Counted from the first letter of the stretch, positions 52,687 to 64,000 are shown. The stretch: DNA of 64,000 nucleotides from Apostichopus japonicus (GCF_037975245.1 NC_092575.1:1486001-1550000), one strand, 5' to 3'. Notes: generated by a model not told the origin, from the letters alone. Numbers and translations are program-made.

Positions 52687-52687
52687 C
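50552..52687 (-). CDS. LINE ORF2 fragment: endonuclease C-terminus and reverse transcriptase
   Basis: This 711-residue frame begins inside the AP-like endonuclease (GDIN at 17-20 and SDH at 69-71 are its last catalytic motifs). It then covers the reverse transcriptase: RPIDISS (346-352), LDFSSAFNT (415-423), GVPQGGPLSALLF (472-484) and the catalytic YADD (502-505), and ends with the YLGV and helical C-terminal region. It belongs to the jockey-superfamily LINEs (CR1/L2/Rex1-like); the exact clade cannot be settled by eye. The frame is fully open, so the insertion is young. Its first Met straddles the truncation junction, so it is not a native start, and the endonuclease N-terminus is absent; the copy cannot move on its own. 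Confidence 0.88.
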   Translation of the reverse strand: MTDITKENPRSSIILLGDINRSKIAFLETMGFQNLVDFATFPRSGSILDAVYVNNHYYRATRRHPIGSSDHYSICLMPKYTEKHRETKQRPRRRERDIRDNNLCILRETIASTDWNIFTETCPTLNELTEVVSCYIQFVSDICVPTRTVPTAEMMKRLPADDNIRRMEERKKKAIEVGNNAERNRLQRTINRYIYRKRSEHFERIATDSTSLWNFLKSVRNPHKNDNKVTISRELGSKLDTHFGRFNSAVIKDITLNLPHRSVNDTPGIERDQVKRQFGLVKRGVASGIDNIPWWVFKYCSNEIADIFTVIFNESIKQSIIPSDWKHAKTTPVPKICSPASVTDYRPIDISSIGFNCMQKLLLSYVTQSIDEHGDPNQFAYRKGISCTDAILTLVHGIVSGLNCKQTTISKVLFLDFSSAFNTVLPNRLLNDLCNFIDEPWLIHWLRDFMQGWSRQVKLDKGYTTTSEIRVGVPQGGPLSALLFTIYTDCIRSNSNCSVIKYADDTVLSCNITKGSHQQNQHEYQDFITSIVSTCDQKNLLLNKKKCKEMVFENINRGLIEKRDERTIIHNTSVERTSSTMYLGVCIDNKLTFSNHISKVLAKVYHIVFEASILPNIIYTVPVWYHFVQIKDKKRLLSFLRYCERIFGLNHNILKDKVNTAARKEFERLLNNIQRNEGHPLHCAINSLCNKTNYNLRNAAITPRFRIELRK

Positions 52688-53059
52688 ATTATTTCATAAG
52701 GAATGAAGAAATATATCTACCTCATTCTCAACACGATACCACTCAATCATCCAAAAGAGTTTTCTCTTCAAGAAAAGAGAGAAACTAATATAAGTAATCT
52801 CGCATTGGCCAAGATTATACAGACTCCCACAGAATTTCCCTCACTACGACAGTTCATCGACTATATGGTAGTCTAACACTAACATTTAAAATTCTTAATT
52901 TACGTACGAATAAAACGGATGAGTGTAATAAACTATTAGCGAAACACTGTTGCACTTACGATAACGATTATAGTATTTGCATACCACAGAACAGTGGGGG
53001 TGGTGAAGGGTGGGTTGGTGGGTCTGTGGGGCGAGGGATATAAAACATTACGTCTAGAG

Positions 53060-53626
53060 TAAGGTGACCATATTTTCGTGACTGAAATCGGGGACAATTA
53101 TTGCGTGACTGATATGGGGGAGGGGTTAAAGGGAAGGGGCTGTCACCCCCCCCCCCCTTTGGAAAATTTTCAAGGTGCTTAGATGTAAAATGGTGATACT
53201 TTGAAGCACTTTTAAATCAATTTTATTTTCAAAAATGTAGCTTCTTCTTAAATGAAATCCACTTACTTAACGTGGTTCTTTGAGAGCTTGTGATTTGCTC
53301 ATGCTCACACTATAAGTGTCGTTGTGTCGCCGTAGTTGCCATTTATACGGTCGAAAGAGTGCTAGGCTAGATCGATCTAGCATATTTTTAACAGTGTTTC
53401 CACTTCTACACTGGCCCACCTGAAATACTGGTTATAAGTTCCGTTCTGCGACTGCACACTTGACTAAATTTTGTGTTTACAATTATTTTACTAATAATGT
53501 GGGATATTTTCGAAATTCCTGAACATTTTGACGAATCGGGGACATTTTCGGGGACACTTGTTCATCGGGGACAGCACACTGTAATCGGGGGCTGTCCCCG
53601 AAAGTCGGGGACGTCTGGTCACCTTA
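53060..53626. mobile_element. Non-autonomous hAT-type MITE with 8-bp target duplication
   Basis: The ends TAAGGTGACCA (53060-53070) and TGGTCACCTTA (53616-53626) are exact inverses, flanked by GTCTAGAG at 53052-53059 and 53627-53634. The 567-bp interior is rich in CGGGGAC/GTCCCCG words, especially near the right end. The matching place in repeat copy 2 (near 55397) reads GTATAGAGATACAC without the element. An 8-bp duplication with such ends fits the hAT superfamily. Confidence 0.88.
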
Positions 53627-53990
53627 GTCTAGAGATACACCATCATGAGATACACTTATATTACAGGTAACCATTTCGAACGTTATTTACGAAAATGAGG
53701 GCGCCATTACAAAATCGGATTGGTTGACCGTGGGCCTAAATCGAGGCGAGGCAATGTATGTATTATCCACAACAGTAGCTCCCGTTAAACCTCGACGGGT
53801 ATTCAATCACTTAAGTGAACACTCTGTAGTTTAGCAGTTAGTATGTGACTTCAACATTCAGTAACCAAGAAGTTATCGTAGGGAATGAAAATATCCTTAA
53901 ATGTGTTTTGACATGAATACACTGAAACCCACTGAGTGAATACAACACATTATGACGTGACTATGATGACTATGATGTTCATCATGAGTG

Positions 53991-55735
53991 AATTGACATA
54001 ATGGTTTGTATAACTATTTCATATCAAGAAATTATGTCTTATTACGTCATGAGGAATGAAGAAATATATCTACCTCATTCTCAACACGATACCACTCAAA
54101 TATCCAAAAGATTTTGTTTTCAAAGAAGAGAACCTAATGTAAGTAATCTCGCATTGGGCAAATATTATACAGACTCCCACATAATTTTCCTGACTAGGAC
54201 ATTTCATCTACTATATGGTAGTCTAACACTCCGCGATGTTTGGAAATAATTAAGAATGTCATTATGGAAAAGAGTTGTGAAAACGTTTAGCAATTTTACA
54301 ATAATGGAACTATAGGCAGCGATACCAATGACGACATTTAAATCTGACTCGTCAGCCGGGCAATGGATAGGTCTATCCTTTTTAGACATCTCATCAAATT
54401 GACAAGAGCTTGGTACACCCACTCGTACAGGTCTTGAGCAAGTTCGTAAGTACGAAACTTGAACTAATTACATAAACTTTATTATTTTCAATATAAACGT
54501 AAGATATTGGTATATTTCCTGTATCATAGCCGCAATGGCCGGGACTGAAAGGAAGCGGAGGGAGGAAGGAGAGTACAAGGAATGTCCATTGATGAAAGAC
54601 CTATACCGTATTGTCATAATACAGGAGGACTACCCTGAGCGCCTGGTGACAATATTGTGCACTATTCATCATATTTAAATTATTAATTGATGTAAAAATA
54701 CAGTCAGAATAACCAGTTTACGGCCAGAGCGCTTGTATTGCAAGACACTCTCCTCGTCTAGTTCTAAGGAAAATATTAAAATATTGATCGGCAACAGAAA
54801 TGGACTTAGATATAGACATAAACAGAAGTTATTAGAAGGAACAATAGTTTCAGAGACTAAAAGTCAGTTATCTTTACTTAAAACTGAGAATTCTTAAAAA
54901 GATATATCAGAAAACACATGCGTGGGCTTTGCTGGACTTGTAATCAGAAAATTAATACGAAGAACACACAATGCTTCCACATTGTTTGTAAACCTCCTAT
55001 ACCATATTGTCTTTATACTGTTACAACGTAGTAAAAAAGGACTATCCGGAACTTAAGCCAAAGATTCCAATTATACTACATATAAACAGACGTTATTGAT
55101 TGATTTCTTTTATTATTACTACGATGGCGAGGAGTAATGAAGGGTAGGGAGGAGTTAACCGTATTGGCATAATGCAAGAGGATTATCTTATAGCGTCTGG
55201 TCTAATATTGTCCACTGTCCATTTTAGCTGTTTAAATAATTAATTTACGTACGAATACAATGGATAAGTGTAATAATCTAATAGCGGAACACTGTTACTC
55301 TTACGAAAACGATAAAGTATTTGCATACCATAAATCAGTGGGGTGGTGAATCGTGGGTGGGTGGGTCTGTGGGGCGAGGGATATAAAGCATTACGTATAG
55401 AGATACACTGACAGGTAACCATTTCAAATGTTATATATAAAAACGAGGGCGCCATTACAAAATCGGATTGGCTGGCTGTGATATCAAATCAGGGAGTTTC
55501 CATAACAACTCCCTCTGCATGGAGGCGAAGCGAAGCACATGTATTATCCACAACAGTAGCTCCCGTAAAATCGCGACGGGTATTCAACAAGTGAACACTC
55601 TGTAGTTTAGAAGTTAGTGTGTGACTTCCACATTCAGTTATCGTAAGGAAAACAAATTTCCTTAAAAGTGCTTTTACACAAATACACTGAAACCCATGAG
55701 TGAATATACAATACATAACGACTTGACGTTAATGA
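53991..55735. repeat. Tandem repeat unit, copy 2 (with about 1 kb of extra sequence)
   Basis: It matches copy 1 at 53991-54234 and 55225-55735. The intervening 54235-55224 is absent from copy 1 and contains its own diverged duplication (about 54605-54690 and 55165-55240, landmark CCGTATTG.CATAAT). Non-coding. Confidence 0.7.
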
Positions 55736-55737
55736 TT

Positions 55738-56880
55738 TGCCTATTTGCCGATGATACAAATGTGCAATTTGTTCATGACGACAATGTCATAAATCTCTAT
55801 CAGAGGTCCCAAATTGACTATGGGATACTGTAAACGTGGTTTGATAATAATAAACTCACCTCGCATCTAAACTAATTGCACCAAGTGTTCCACCCAAAGA
55901 GCTTGTTGTCATTCTTGTCTCGACTGCTTTACACGATTACCAAGATCTCCAAGACAAACTGCGTAAAATACCTGGGTCTTTTAGTTGATGAAAGGCTGTT
56001 TTTCAGACCACACATTGAAGAGGTTTGTCATAACCTTGGGCATCGGCATGCATGTTTTATCGTCTTATACAAGTTCCATTCCAGAGCTGTTGCTATTTAG
56101 TTATCTTTTGTCTATCCAAGAGCTGTATGGGATTGGCATCTATGGTATGGCATTCGTAAGCCTTACAGGTGCATTAACGTGAAAATCTATGGTGTGGTAT
56201 TTTTAAGCCTTACAGGTACTACAACAGAATTTTAAAAGTTATAACCCTCAAACATTGATGTTATTCCACCATTACTGTGCACAGTAACGTCGGTGTTCTT
56301 AAAGTCACTGATATTCAAATTCCTATAAGATATGTGTTGTATCTATAATTGTACGATTAACTTTATGATCCCTACTGCTTTTAGTAGCATTCTCAAGCAT
56401 AGAGTGTCCAGATATCCATAGGAGTAATATGAGTTTTTTTTTCCTAATGAAACCCACATAACACACACTATCAGTCAAATCAGTTGCATGTGCCAAACTT
56501 AGAACAAACTTTCTTAAAAAAAATTCACGCCGCAGAGCTGCTGTGTCATGGAACTCTCTCTCCAACTAACTCAGAAATATACCTTCTGTACAGTACTTTA
56601 TAAAACAATTGAGTGGGCGTTATAGAAAATATTAGGTGTTGGGTTCCTGTTTCACTATCTATTCCTGTTTCGATTTTTCAATTAGTTGTTTCTTCTTCAT
56701 ATTTCTTTACAGGAAGTGGCCTTCTTGACAAGCCTATATATAAGGGTTTGTTTTAGGTCACTTTCTTTAGCAACGACTTACGTACCGTCATGTACATAGT
56801 TCTACTGTAAATTTGTTCTTTATAACTTTATGACACTGTATGAGTTATGTAGTTGTTGCAAAGAAACAAATAAATGAAAT
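55738..56880 (+). pseudogene. Decayed LINE reverse transcriptase
   Basis: The peptide LFADDTNVQF (catalytic FADD) near 55740 is followed by CVKYLGLLVDERL near 55950 and RRAAVSWNSLSN near 56530, the usual order at the end of a LINE ORF2. Several stops and frameshifts interrupt it. The 3' end near 56870 is AAACAAATAAATGAAATGA. Orientation is opposite to the intact LINE at 50363 and the sequence is different, so it is a separate, older family. Confidence 0.75.
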
Positions 56881-57799
56881 GATACACAATTTCCCCATAA
56901 GACTCTAAGCGACGTTCTAGATATGGTAAACTTCTACTAAGTAAGTAATATACGGTTATGATCAACCGAATGAAATGAAACGCTTTTGTGCAATTCTATA
57001 CTACGAAAGTAAAACCTCTCTTAATAATCAATTTTCCAATTTAGTGCTTTGTCGTTTTCAAGTACACTTATTGTTAATATTTCATGTTGCGTGCAAGACA
57101 GTGGTAAATGTTATACAAACGTGTAGCTTTATTTTTATGACATTGACGAAATCGCCAAGTAATTAGTGCACACATTTTTTGTCACTTTACAACGAAGGAC
57201 TGAATTTAATCACACGACCAGAAAATAGCATGACATTGCTATTCGATCACAAATTGATATCAATCATGATATTTTTGTGGATTGTTAACTATAAAGTCTT
57301 CGTGACGGCAGGATGTCTTCATCGGAAAGCAAGTTTACTTCGTTCATATAGGTATAAAAAAGTTTCATTCAGATTTAATAACATATTCTTCCGGGTTTCG
57401 GTCAGATTTAATAGCATTATTCTTATAACAGCAAAAACGTTGTTTTGAATTTATTCGTTTTCTTAACGTTGTTCAAAGTATTATCTTCTTCAACTTTAAG
57501 TACCAATCCTGCAAATCGACGATATCATGGTGAAACAGGTCAGGCATGGTAACGCTCATAACACAGTGATATAACAAGGTGATAAAAATTTAGTTTTCAA
57601 CACTTGCAGCTAATTGGACCTTTTGTTATAGCTAGCCCAACTAGCACACCACTTTTGTCATATTCTGGATACATTGTGTACAATGTTTAGATTTGCTAGA
57701 ATTGTTTACCATGTATAATCTCTCTCGCACAGCGTTTGTGTTTCATACAACGAAAACCTCACACTCGCTTTATAGGTAAAGGTTTTTCACCCATGAAGG
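56881..57799. other. AT-rich DNA, nothing recognised
   Basis: No coding, RNA or repeat feature could be supported in this interval. Confidence 0.5.
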
Positions 57800-60700
57800 T
57801 GAGAATGAAAATATCGATATATTTTTTAAACCAATATAAAAAGGCTGTCAGAATACTTTAGTGAATCATTTGTTGGATAATATAGCGAAAAATAATACAA
57901 AAGTGAACTTTGCTGAATGTTTTACCAGCGAACAATATTGCATCAAATCGTCAAAGAAAGACAATATTGCTTGATCTTTGGAATTTGGATATTTGAGTCC
58001 TTCTTGGATCTGTTTCGTGGCAGATGAGATCGCGAGTGTTTCAGTTTAAACATGCTGTGATTATTTTGTGATTATTGAAATATTGCAAACAATTATGAGG
58101 GCATGGAGGCTCGGTCACATCAGGATCTGCCATCAGAGAAACATTTCATCATTATATAGTTACAGAAAAAGTTTACACAAGAAATATGGATAAGATATAT
58201 TGGTTTTGTATTTAATTTCAAAGGCAGAAATCTACATAGGCTAAGTTTACTTGATTTGTAATATCTATTTGGGTTATTTTCTATATATGTTACTTGGTCA
58301 GTTTCTTATTAAATATTTTAGTGATAGTCAATAATCAATATTTACGTAGCTCGTCAAAAAATGAATATTTTGCAAGCCGTTCGAGTATCCTTCCTGCAAA
58401 AGGGGAAACACAGCTTTATTTATAAACTGCAAAGTTAATTGGTGTCAGCGAATTGATTTTTGTTGTTATTTAAATGTGAACTCTACTTTCTATAGTTGTT
58501 ATGGTTTTTATTGGTTATGGCATATGACATGTGGTGATGAAAAGATTGGTATATTTTTAATCGATATGACCAAGGCATGGCTGTCAAAATACTTTAGTGA
58601 ATCATTTGTTGGATATTCTAGCAAAAAGTAATAGCGAAAAGTGGACTGTGTCAACAGATTTACAAACGAACAATATTGCAACGAATCGCCAACGAAAGAT
58701 AATATTGCTTAATTATTCGAATTTGGAAATTTGTGTCCTACTTGGATCTGTTTCGTGGCAGATGAGATCGCGAGTGTTTCAGTAAGTTATATTGGTAAGG
58801 TGAGTACAAGAATAATGTGTAAGGAGACAATAAAAATATGACCTGATTCATTTTCATTGAGAAAATGAGATTAACCGAGGAGAATAATTTCAAATAGAAT
58901 TTTAACGTATGGTCTCAGAGAGAAATTAAACGAGACTAGGATGTTGTACGAAATTTACCATGTAAACTATTTTAAACTGAGTGTCAAAAATCATTCATAT
59001 GGAGAAAAGAAATATTTTTCCTAAAAAATTGCTTATAGGATGTTCGTTGCAATTTCGAGAACCTTTATTTATGTGGCTGAATTCTTTTGGAAACAGAATT
59101 TCATAATGAAATGAATGTCTAGAAAATGTTTTGGATATAAATTAATTCTTCAACAATTATCACATTTAGATCTTGCCATTGATGGATAATCGTTCGTAAA
59201 GAAGGTAGGAATATTATTATAATTTAGTGAAAGTGAAAATATTTATCTCGTGCTATTTACTAAAGATAAATACTGCCGGCGAATGTATGAATAAACAATC
59301 CGTTGATATACAACATATGCTCGTTGATTCTACCAAAAGGTGTATAGGTGCGATTGGATTTCACCAAGCTTGTTACCATTTTTTGAGCTTCATGTTGTAT
59401 AATCAGTTGCTTACGGAGCACGTACCATGGCACATAGAAATTCAAAGTCTTTCAAAATACGTAGAGCATTCATTAACTTTTAAACGGAGCGGCAATTTAT
59501 AATTCGCCCCATTCATGATTTTGCGTCTTATCTACAATGAATACACACAATCATAGACATACGAGGTAGTGTATCTGTTGTGTGTGTGTGTGTGGGGGGG
59601 GGGGGGGTTGGCGGCAGCCCCCTTAGAGCAAAATACTTGTCGATTTCGTTTTGTATTCAATTTCAAAGGTAGAAATCTACATAGGCTAAGTTTACTTGAT
59701 TTGTAATATCAATTTGGGTTATTTTCTATGTATATTATTGGGTCAGTTTCTTATTAAATATTTTAGTGATTGTAAATAATCAATATTTTCGTTGCTCGTC
59801 GAAATATGTATATTTTTGCAAGCCGTTAGAGCTTCCTTTCTGCGAAAGGGGAAACACAGCTTCGTATATTTAGACTGTAAAGTTGATTGGACGTGTCAGT
59901 AAATTGATTTTTGTTGTTATATGAATGTGGAAGCAGAATGTTATGTGCCATACATGTACTATGTAGAAACAGTCGACAATACTCTGCTTCTGAGTGCAGG
60001 ACCAGGCCTATATCAGACGAACCCAATTTTTCTTCTTCTTTGAAAAGTGAAAAGTTATTTCAACAGCCGTTCGAGTGTCCTTGCAAAAGGGGAAACACAG
60101 CTTCGTATATATAGACTGCAAATCGATTTATGTTGTTTGAATGTGAACGCTACTTTCTATAGTTGTTATGGTTTTATTGATGATGGCAATGACGTGTGGT
60201 GATGAAAAGATTGGTATATATTTTTTATACTGATATGACCATGAGATGGCTGTCAGAATACTTTAATGAATCATTTGTTGGATATTAGAGCGAAAGTGGA
60301 CTGTGTCAAAAGATTTACCAGCGAACAATATTGCAACGAATCGCCAACGAAAGATAATATTGCTTGGTCTTTCGAATTTGAAAATTTGTGTCCTACTTGG
60401 ATATGTTTCGTTGCAGATGAGATCACGAGTGTTTCAGTTTATACATGCAGTGAATATTTTGCGATTATTTGAAATATTGCATACAATCAAGAGGACATGG
60501 AGATTCGGACATATAGGATCTATATTCAGAGAAACACGTCATCATTATATAGTTCCAGAAACAATTTACACAACAAAAGGTGGATATTAAAGTTATATTG
60601 GTAACGTGAGCACAAGAATAAACATGCACATGAAAGGCGACAATAAAAATATGACCTGATTCATTTTTATTGAGAAAATGAGATTAACCGAGGAGAATAA

Positions 60701-60930
60701 TTTAGAATCTTAACGTATGGTCTCAGAGAGAAAATAAACGAGAGTAGGATGTTGTGCGTTATTCACCATATGTAATATATTTGAACTGAGTATCAACAGT
60801 CACAGTCGGAGAAAAGGAATAGTTGTCATAAAAGCTTGCTTATGATATTTATCGCAATTTTGAGAACCTCTATTTACCTTTTGGAAACTGGCGTTCATGC
60901 TTATATAAATGTCTAGATCCTTGTGATATA
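57800..60930. repeat. Degenerate tandem triplication of a non-coding or decayed unit
   Basis: The landmark GGCTGTCA.AATACTTTA occurs at 57842, 58579 and 60248. Each is followed by GAACAATATTGCA and CAGATGAGATC.CGAGTGTTTCAG. A second block (CTACATAGGCTAAGTTTACT) occurs at about 58232 and 59679, and AAAAGGGGAAACACAGCTT at about 58398, 59844 and 60086. A third block (TGACCTGATTCATTTT) is found at about 58840 and 60651. The full unit is about 1.5 kb; the first copy lacks an internal 0.85 kb. One reading frame (NNIATNRQRKIILL) is conserved in two copies and interrupted in the third, so decayed coding origin is possible. Confidence 0.75.
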
Positions 60931-62364
60931 AAACGGAATCAACCCGTGTAAAATGAAAGTAAGCACAATCAGCGATTTTGGTGTGTAAACTTACTCAAGA
61001 CAAGTCATTACAAGGAAAACGCTACCCAGGACATTACTCCATTGACAAAGATAAGTTCTTCCTGAAAATTTACAGTAGCGTGCATGTATCTGTCATAAAC
61101 GGATTTCGCTTCATCGCAACGGTTCATTTAGGTTAATTTGTTCTAATTCAAGTTTTTTGTGATTTTTCTCAACAAGAGCAGATAACAGTATACCATTTCC
61201 AAATCTACACAAATACACACACTTAAAATCAACTGTAGCGATGAAGCAATTTTGTGGCTTGGCAAGAAGGATAAGTAACGAATAAAAATATATGCAATTA
61301 TAATATTAGTAAAACGATATAGAGTATGAAAACATTCTCCTGAATATTCCAAAATGCATTTTGAATTATTAACTGTTTTCTTCTATATAGATTAACACAA
61401 ATTAACACAATAGAAAAATTATGTTTCATAAATACTTATGAGTTGACAGAATAAAGGTCAACATAGGGTCAAACTTCACTGATGCTTTTCAGAGAACAAA
61501 GGAAATTTCATGTACAAGAAAACTTAACAATTTTCAATTGAAAACTGCAATCGTTTACGTCTTAGTTTTTGTTTGTAAATTATCTGCACCTACCTACTGG
61601 ACAGTGTACCCTTTGTTGGTATATTCAAGTGATTCCGCTCAGTTGATTTCGGCTCCGCCAGCGAAATGACAGGTAAACTGCAAACATACAGCCTACGTAT
61701 AAGCCTAACACATGGAATACATATTTGAGTAACGTTATCTTGTAAAGTGTTCATCGTGGATTAAGAAATGGCCGTTTTTTCTTTGTTTTGTGTTTTGTCA
61801 TGGCTGGACATTTGACCACACTTAAATCACAGAAACCCTCTTAATACGTTAGTGTTCCGCAGCTCTTAGACCGGTATCAAACCCTGATTATTGCTTCAGG
61901 AAAGTATTTTGTAAGAAGTTCAGCCAGTGTACACTACATATCTTTGAAGGTCAGGCAAACTCTAGAATGATAATGCGCCATAACTATGGTATCGAAAAAA
62001 TAATGAAAAGGCTTGATCCTGAATAACATTAGAATACTGGATAAAAACAAAGTAGTCATTGATAAGCAGGGTTGACGATTGTTTTTTACTACACATGTCT
62101 TTGGTGAATGCAAATGTCAAGGTAACTTGATTTTTGAGGCAGTTATGAGTCTCTGATTTACTAACATGAATGGTATGAGCCTACTGGATGCATTATGCAG
62201 TTAAGGGGGGGGGGGTGGGGGAATCTGATTTGCTTCCATATTTTATTACACTTATGTTTAAATGTAAGTAGGCAACCCACTAGATGTTCTAAAGTATACA
62301 ACCACGTTTTCTTCGATAACAAAGTGCTCAGAAAATACAGTCAGTCAACATTTAGTCGATAATC
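60931..62364. other. Gene-poor DNA before the hAT relic
   Basis: AT-rich, with a poly-G tract at 62205-62220. It may include the 5' end of the hAT element, but no terminal repeat could be recognised. Confidence 0.45.
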
Positions 62365-64000
62365 ATGTCATGTAGTAAAAGTGATCCAATTTGGTACCAT
62401 TTTGAAAAAGTACCGTCAAAGCAACAGCAGGGTGTAGAGCAAAATGCAAAGCTTGTGGATACGAGTTGATAGGGCTTTTAAAACAAATGAAAGTTCACTA
62501 TGACAAGTGCAACCAATGTGCCACCCAGGCCCAAGAACCCACACAAGTACCAAGTACATCAACGAAGTCTACAGCTACTACTGTTAAAGCCACAGTCAAA
62601 CGGTCAGCACCAGCTTCAGATGATGCAAGTCAAAAGAAAAGAGTGCTGGGTAGCTTTGTCTTCGAAACCTCTTCGAAACAGAAGGAAAGTACTTGATGAG
62701 CAGGTTGCAAGAATGATATATGACACTAATTCTGCATCCGTGTTGTGGAACATCCTGAATTTGTTGATATGACAGGTATATCGACACCAGGATACGTCCC
62801 TCCATCTAGAAAGGGGGTAGCTGATAGGTACTTGCCTCCAATTTATGAAAAAGGAGGTTGGTAGATTTGTTGCAAGTGGGGGTTTTGTGTCTTGGACTTG
62901 ATGGTTTGTCAAGTGTCCACAATGAGCCTATTGTCTGTGCAACTGTGACCACTGGCAGTGACCATGTCTATTTGGTGGATATGTGGACACCTCCGGGAAA
63001 TTATCTTATAAACATTGCCACAGCATCAATCGAAAAGGCCCAGAAGGACTTTGGCTGCCGAATTGTAGTGTTGTGGCTGATAATGCTGCAAATGTGGCTG
63101 CGATGAGGATGAAGCTTGAAGAGAACATAGCAAACCTGTTGAAATATGGATGTTCTGCACACATTCTCAATCTGTTTACCCATGACTTAGAAATAGCAAA
63201 CGTGAAGAAACATGTGGTTTGCGTGGTTAAATGCCACTTAATAACCACTTTGTTAGTGTAAAGTACAGTCAAGAGAGATACAGTGCCCTGGTGATGCCCA
63301 AGGAAGGGAGGCAGAACATAATGTCTGATTTTTAGGGTGTCTACCTAAGTAACTGGTCCATCATCTGAAAGATTTGTGAGGAAAACAGGGAGATGATTGA
63401 CACTAATATAAGGGAGAAAGTATCCAACCTGGCATTGAAGCGACAATCAGAGGATCTCAACGCCCGCCTATCTCCAATTCCTCTGGCATTGGACAAAATG
63501 CAAAGAGATACCACAATACTTGCAGAAGCCACTGAATATTGGAAGGAACTGTGGGGGCAACTTGCATAATTTGGATGTCCAGGATGTCATGAAGAAGTTT
63601 GAAGCCAGGTAATAGCATGCCGTTACTCTAGCACATCTGCTTGCAACCCTGTTGCATCCCACCCTGCAAAGAAAGTCCCTGAAACCAGACTAACAGGGAG
63701 CTGCCGTAGGATATGCAAGATGGAATTGGCCAAACCTTATGTGTTTGTGAATAAACAATTCCAGGCAAGTTTGCTGATGGTCTTACAAAGGCTGTCAGCC
63801 CAGCTGAATGGCTGCGATCCCACAAAGGCATGGTCCAGGAAGAGAAACTAATAGTTGTTAAGCTATTGTTTTCTGCTTCATCTGGTGTGGGGCGAGTTTT
63901 CAGCTCATATATTCTGGTCCACTGTAAGCTGAGAAACCGCTTTGGAACTCATATATCTGATTAGCTCGTGTTCTTAAGCCTTGAACACGAAGAAGGAACC
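62365..64000 (+). pseudogene. hAT-superfamily transposase relic with BED zinc finger (runs off window end)
   Basis: The start ATG at 62365 opens a BED finger: DPIWYHFEKV, then after a one-base shift CRAKCKACG and HYDKC, giving the Cys2-His-Cys ligands. Next come DEQVARMIYDTNSA and, after another shift, VEHPEFV and GYVPPSRKGVAD, typical of ZBED/hAT transposases. The catalytic-core region follows (VADNAANV in one frame, GCSAHILNLF near 63150). The dimerisation region near 63880 reads GVGRVFSSYILV and KLRNRFGTHISD. At least four frameshifts or stops interrupt it. Family motifs are as I know them; the relic cannot make a full transposase. Confidence 0.82.

Larger units (their letters stand above)
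50313..53990. repeat. Tandem repeat unit, copy 1 (with LINE and hAT MITE inserted)
   Basis: After removing the LINE and the hAT MITE, this copy is about 0.8 kb and matches copy 2 at 53991-55735. Shared landmarks are AATTGACATAA, GGAATGAAGAAATATATCTA, TGGTAGTCTAACACT, TTTACGTACGAATA, GGCGCCATTACAAAATCGG and GTAGCTCCCGT. Non-coding. Confidence 0.75.

Noticed and set aside
59227-59502. 91-residue open frame
   Set aside because: It lies in the insert of the second repeat copy and has no recognisable motif, no splice support and an overlapping frame on the other strand.

Overview
The window is AT-rich animal nuclear DNA with spliced genes, long introns, dense microsatellites, poly-G/poly-C tracts and mixed transposon debris. 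The recognised proteins (ACADS, MAPK7/ERK5, TMEM116, an SLC35G-type transporter) are animal proteins, clearly diverged from the vertebrate versions. Intron sizes, intact ERK5 C-terminal motifs and the repeat content suggest a marine deuterostome invertebrate, possibly an echinoderm such as a sea cucumber. The species is an inference; no marker sequence proves it. No bacterial features, CRISPR array or virus was found.

Layout. (1) 305-3613, minus strand: the first six coding exons of short-chain acyl-CoA dehydrogenase ACADS; the rest lies before base 1. (2) 5.7-14.5 kb, plus strand: a complete MAPK7 (ERK5) gene in five coding exons, head-to-head with ACADS across about 2 kb. (3) 14.5-22.5 kb: 3' flank and gene-poor DNA. 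(4) 22561-34340, plus strand: a 12-exon TMEM116 gene for a seven-helix GPCR-like protein, whose introns carry minisatellites, inverted-repeat elements, G-rich tracts and a tRNA-like palindrome. (5) 36481-38070, minus strand: a two-exon gene for an unrecognised 392-residue hydrophilic protein, convergent with TMEM116. (6) 38.1-45.8 kb: gene-poor, with a roughly 683-bp pure AAAT microsatellite and a small inverted-repeat element. (7) 45874-46923, plus strand: an SLC35G-like transporter with an intronless coding region. (8) 49.4-64 kb: a transposon-rich tract holding a TTAA-flanked MITE, a 5'-truncated LINE with an open reverse-transcriptase frame, a hAT-type MITE with an 8-bp target duplication, a decayed LINE, a degenerate threefold repeat, and a decayed hAT transposase running off the window end.

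The genes are independent housekeeping or signalling loci, with no operon-like logic. The most instructive points are: an ERK5 activation loop reading T-Q-Y instead of T-E-Y; a repeated DVEM motif in its tail; a TMEM116 N-terminal exon recovered by splice phase; an unplaced two-exon gene; and a tandem repeat pair whose two copies act as empty sites for each other's transposon insertions, so element boundaries can be read directly. I saw no convincing wholly new system.
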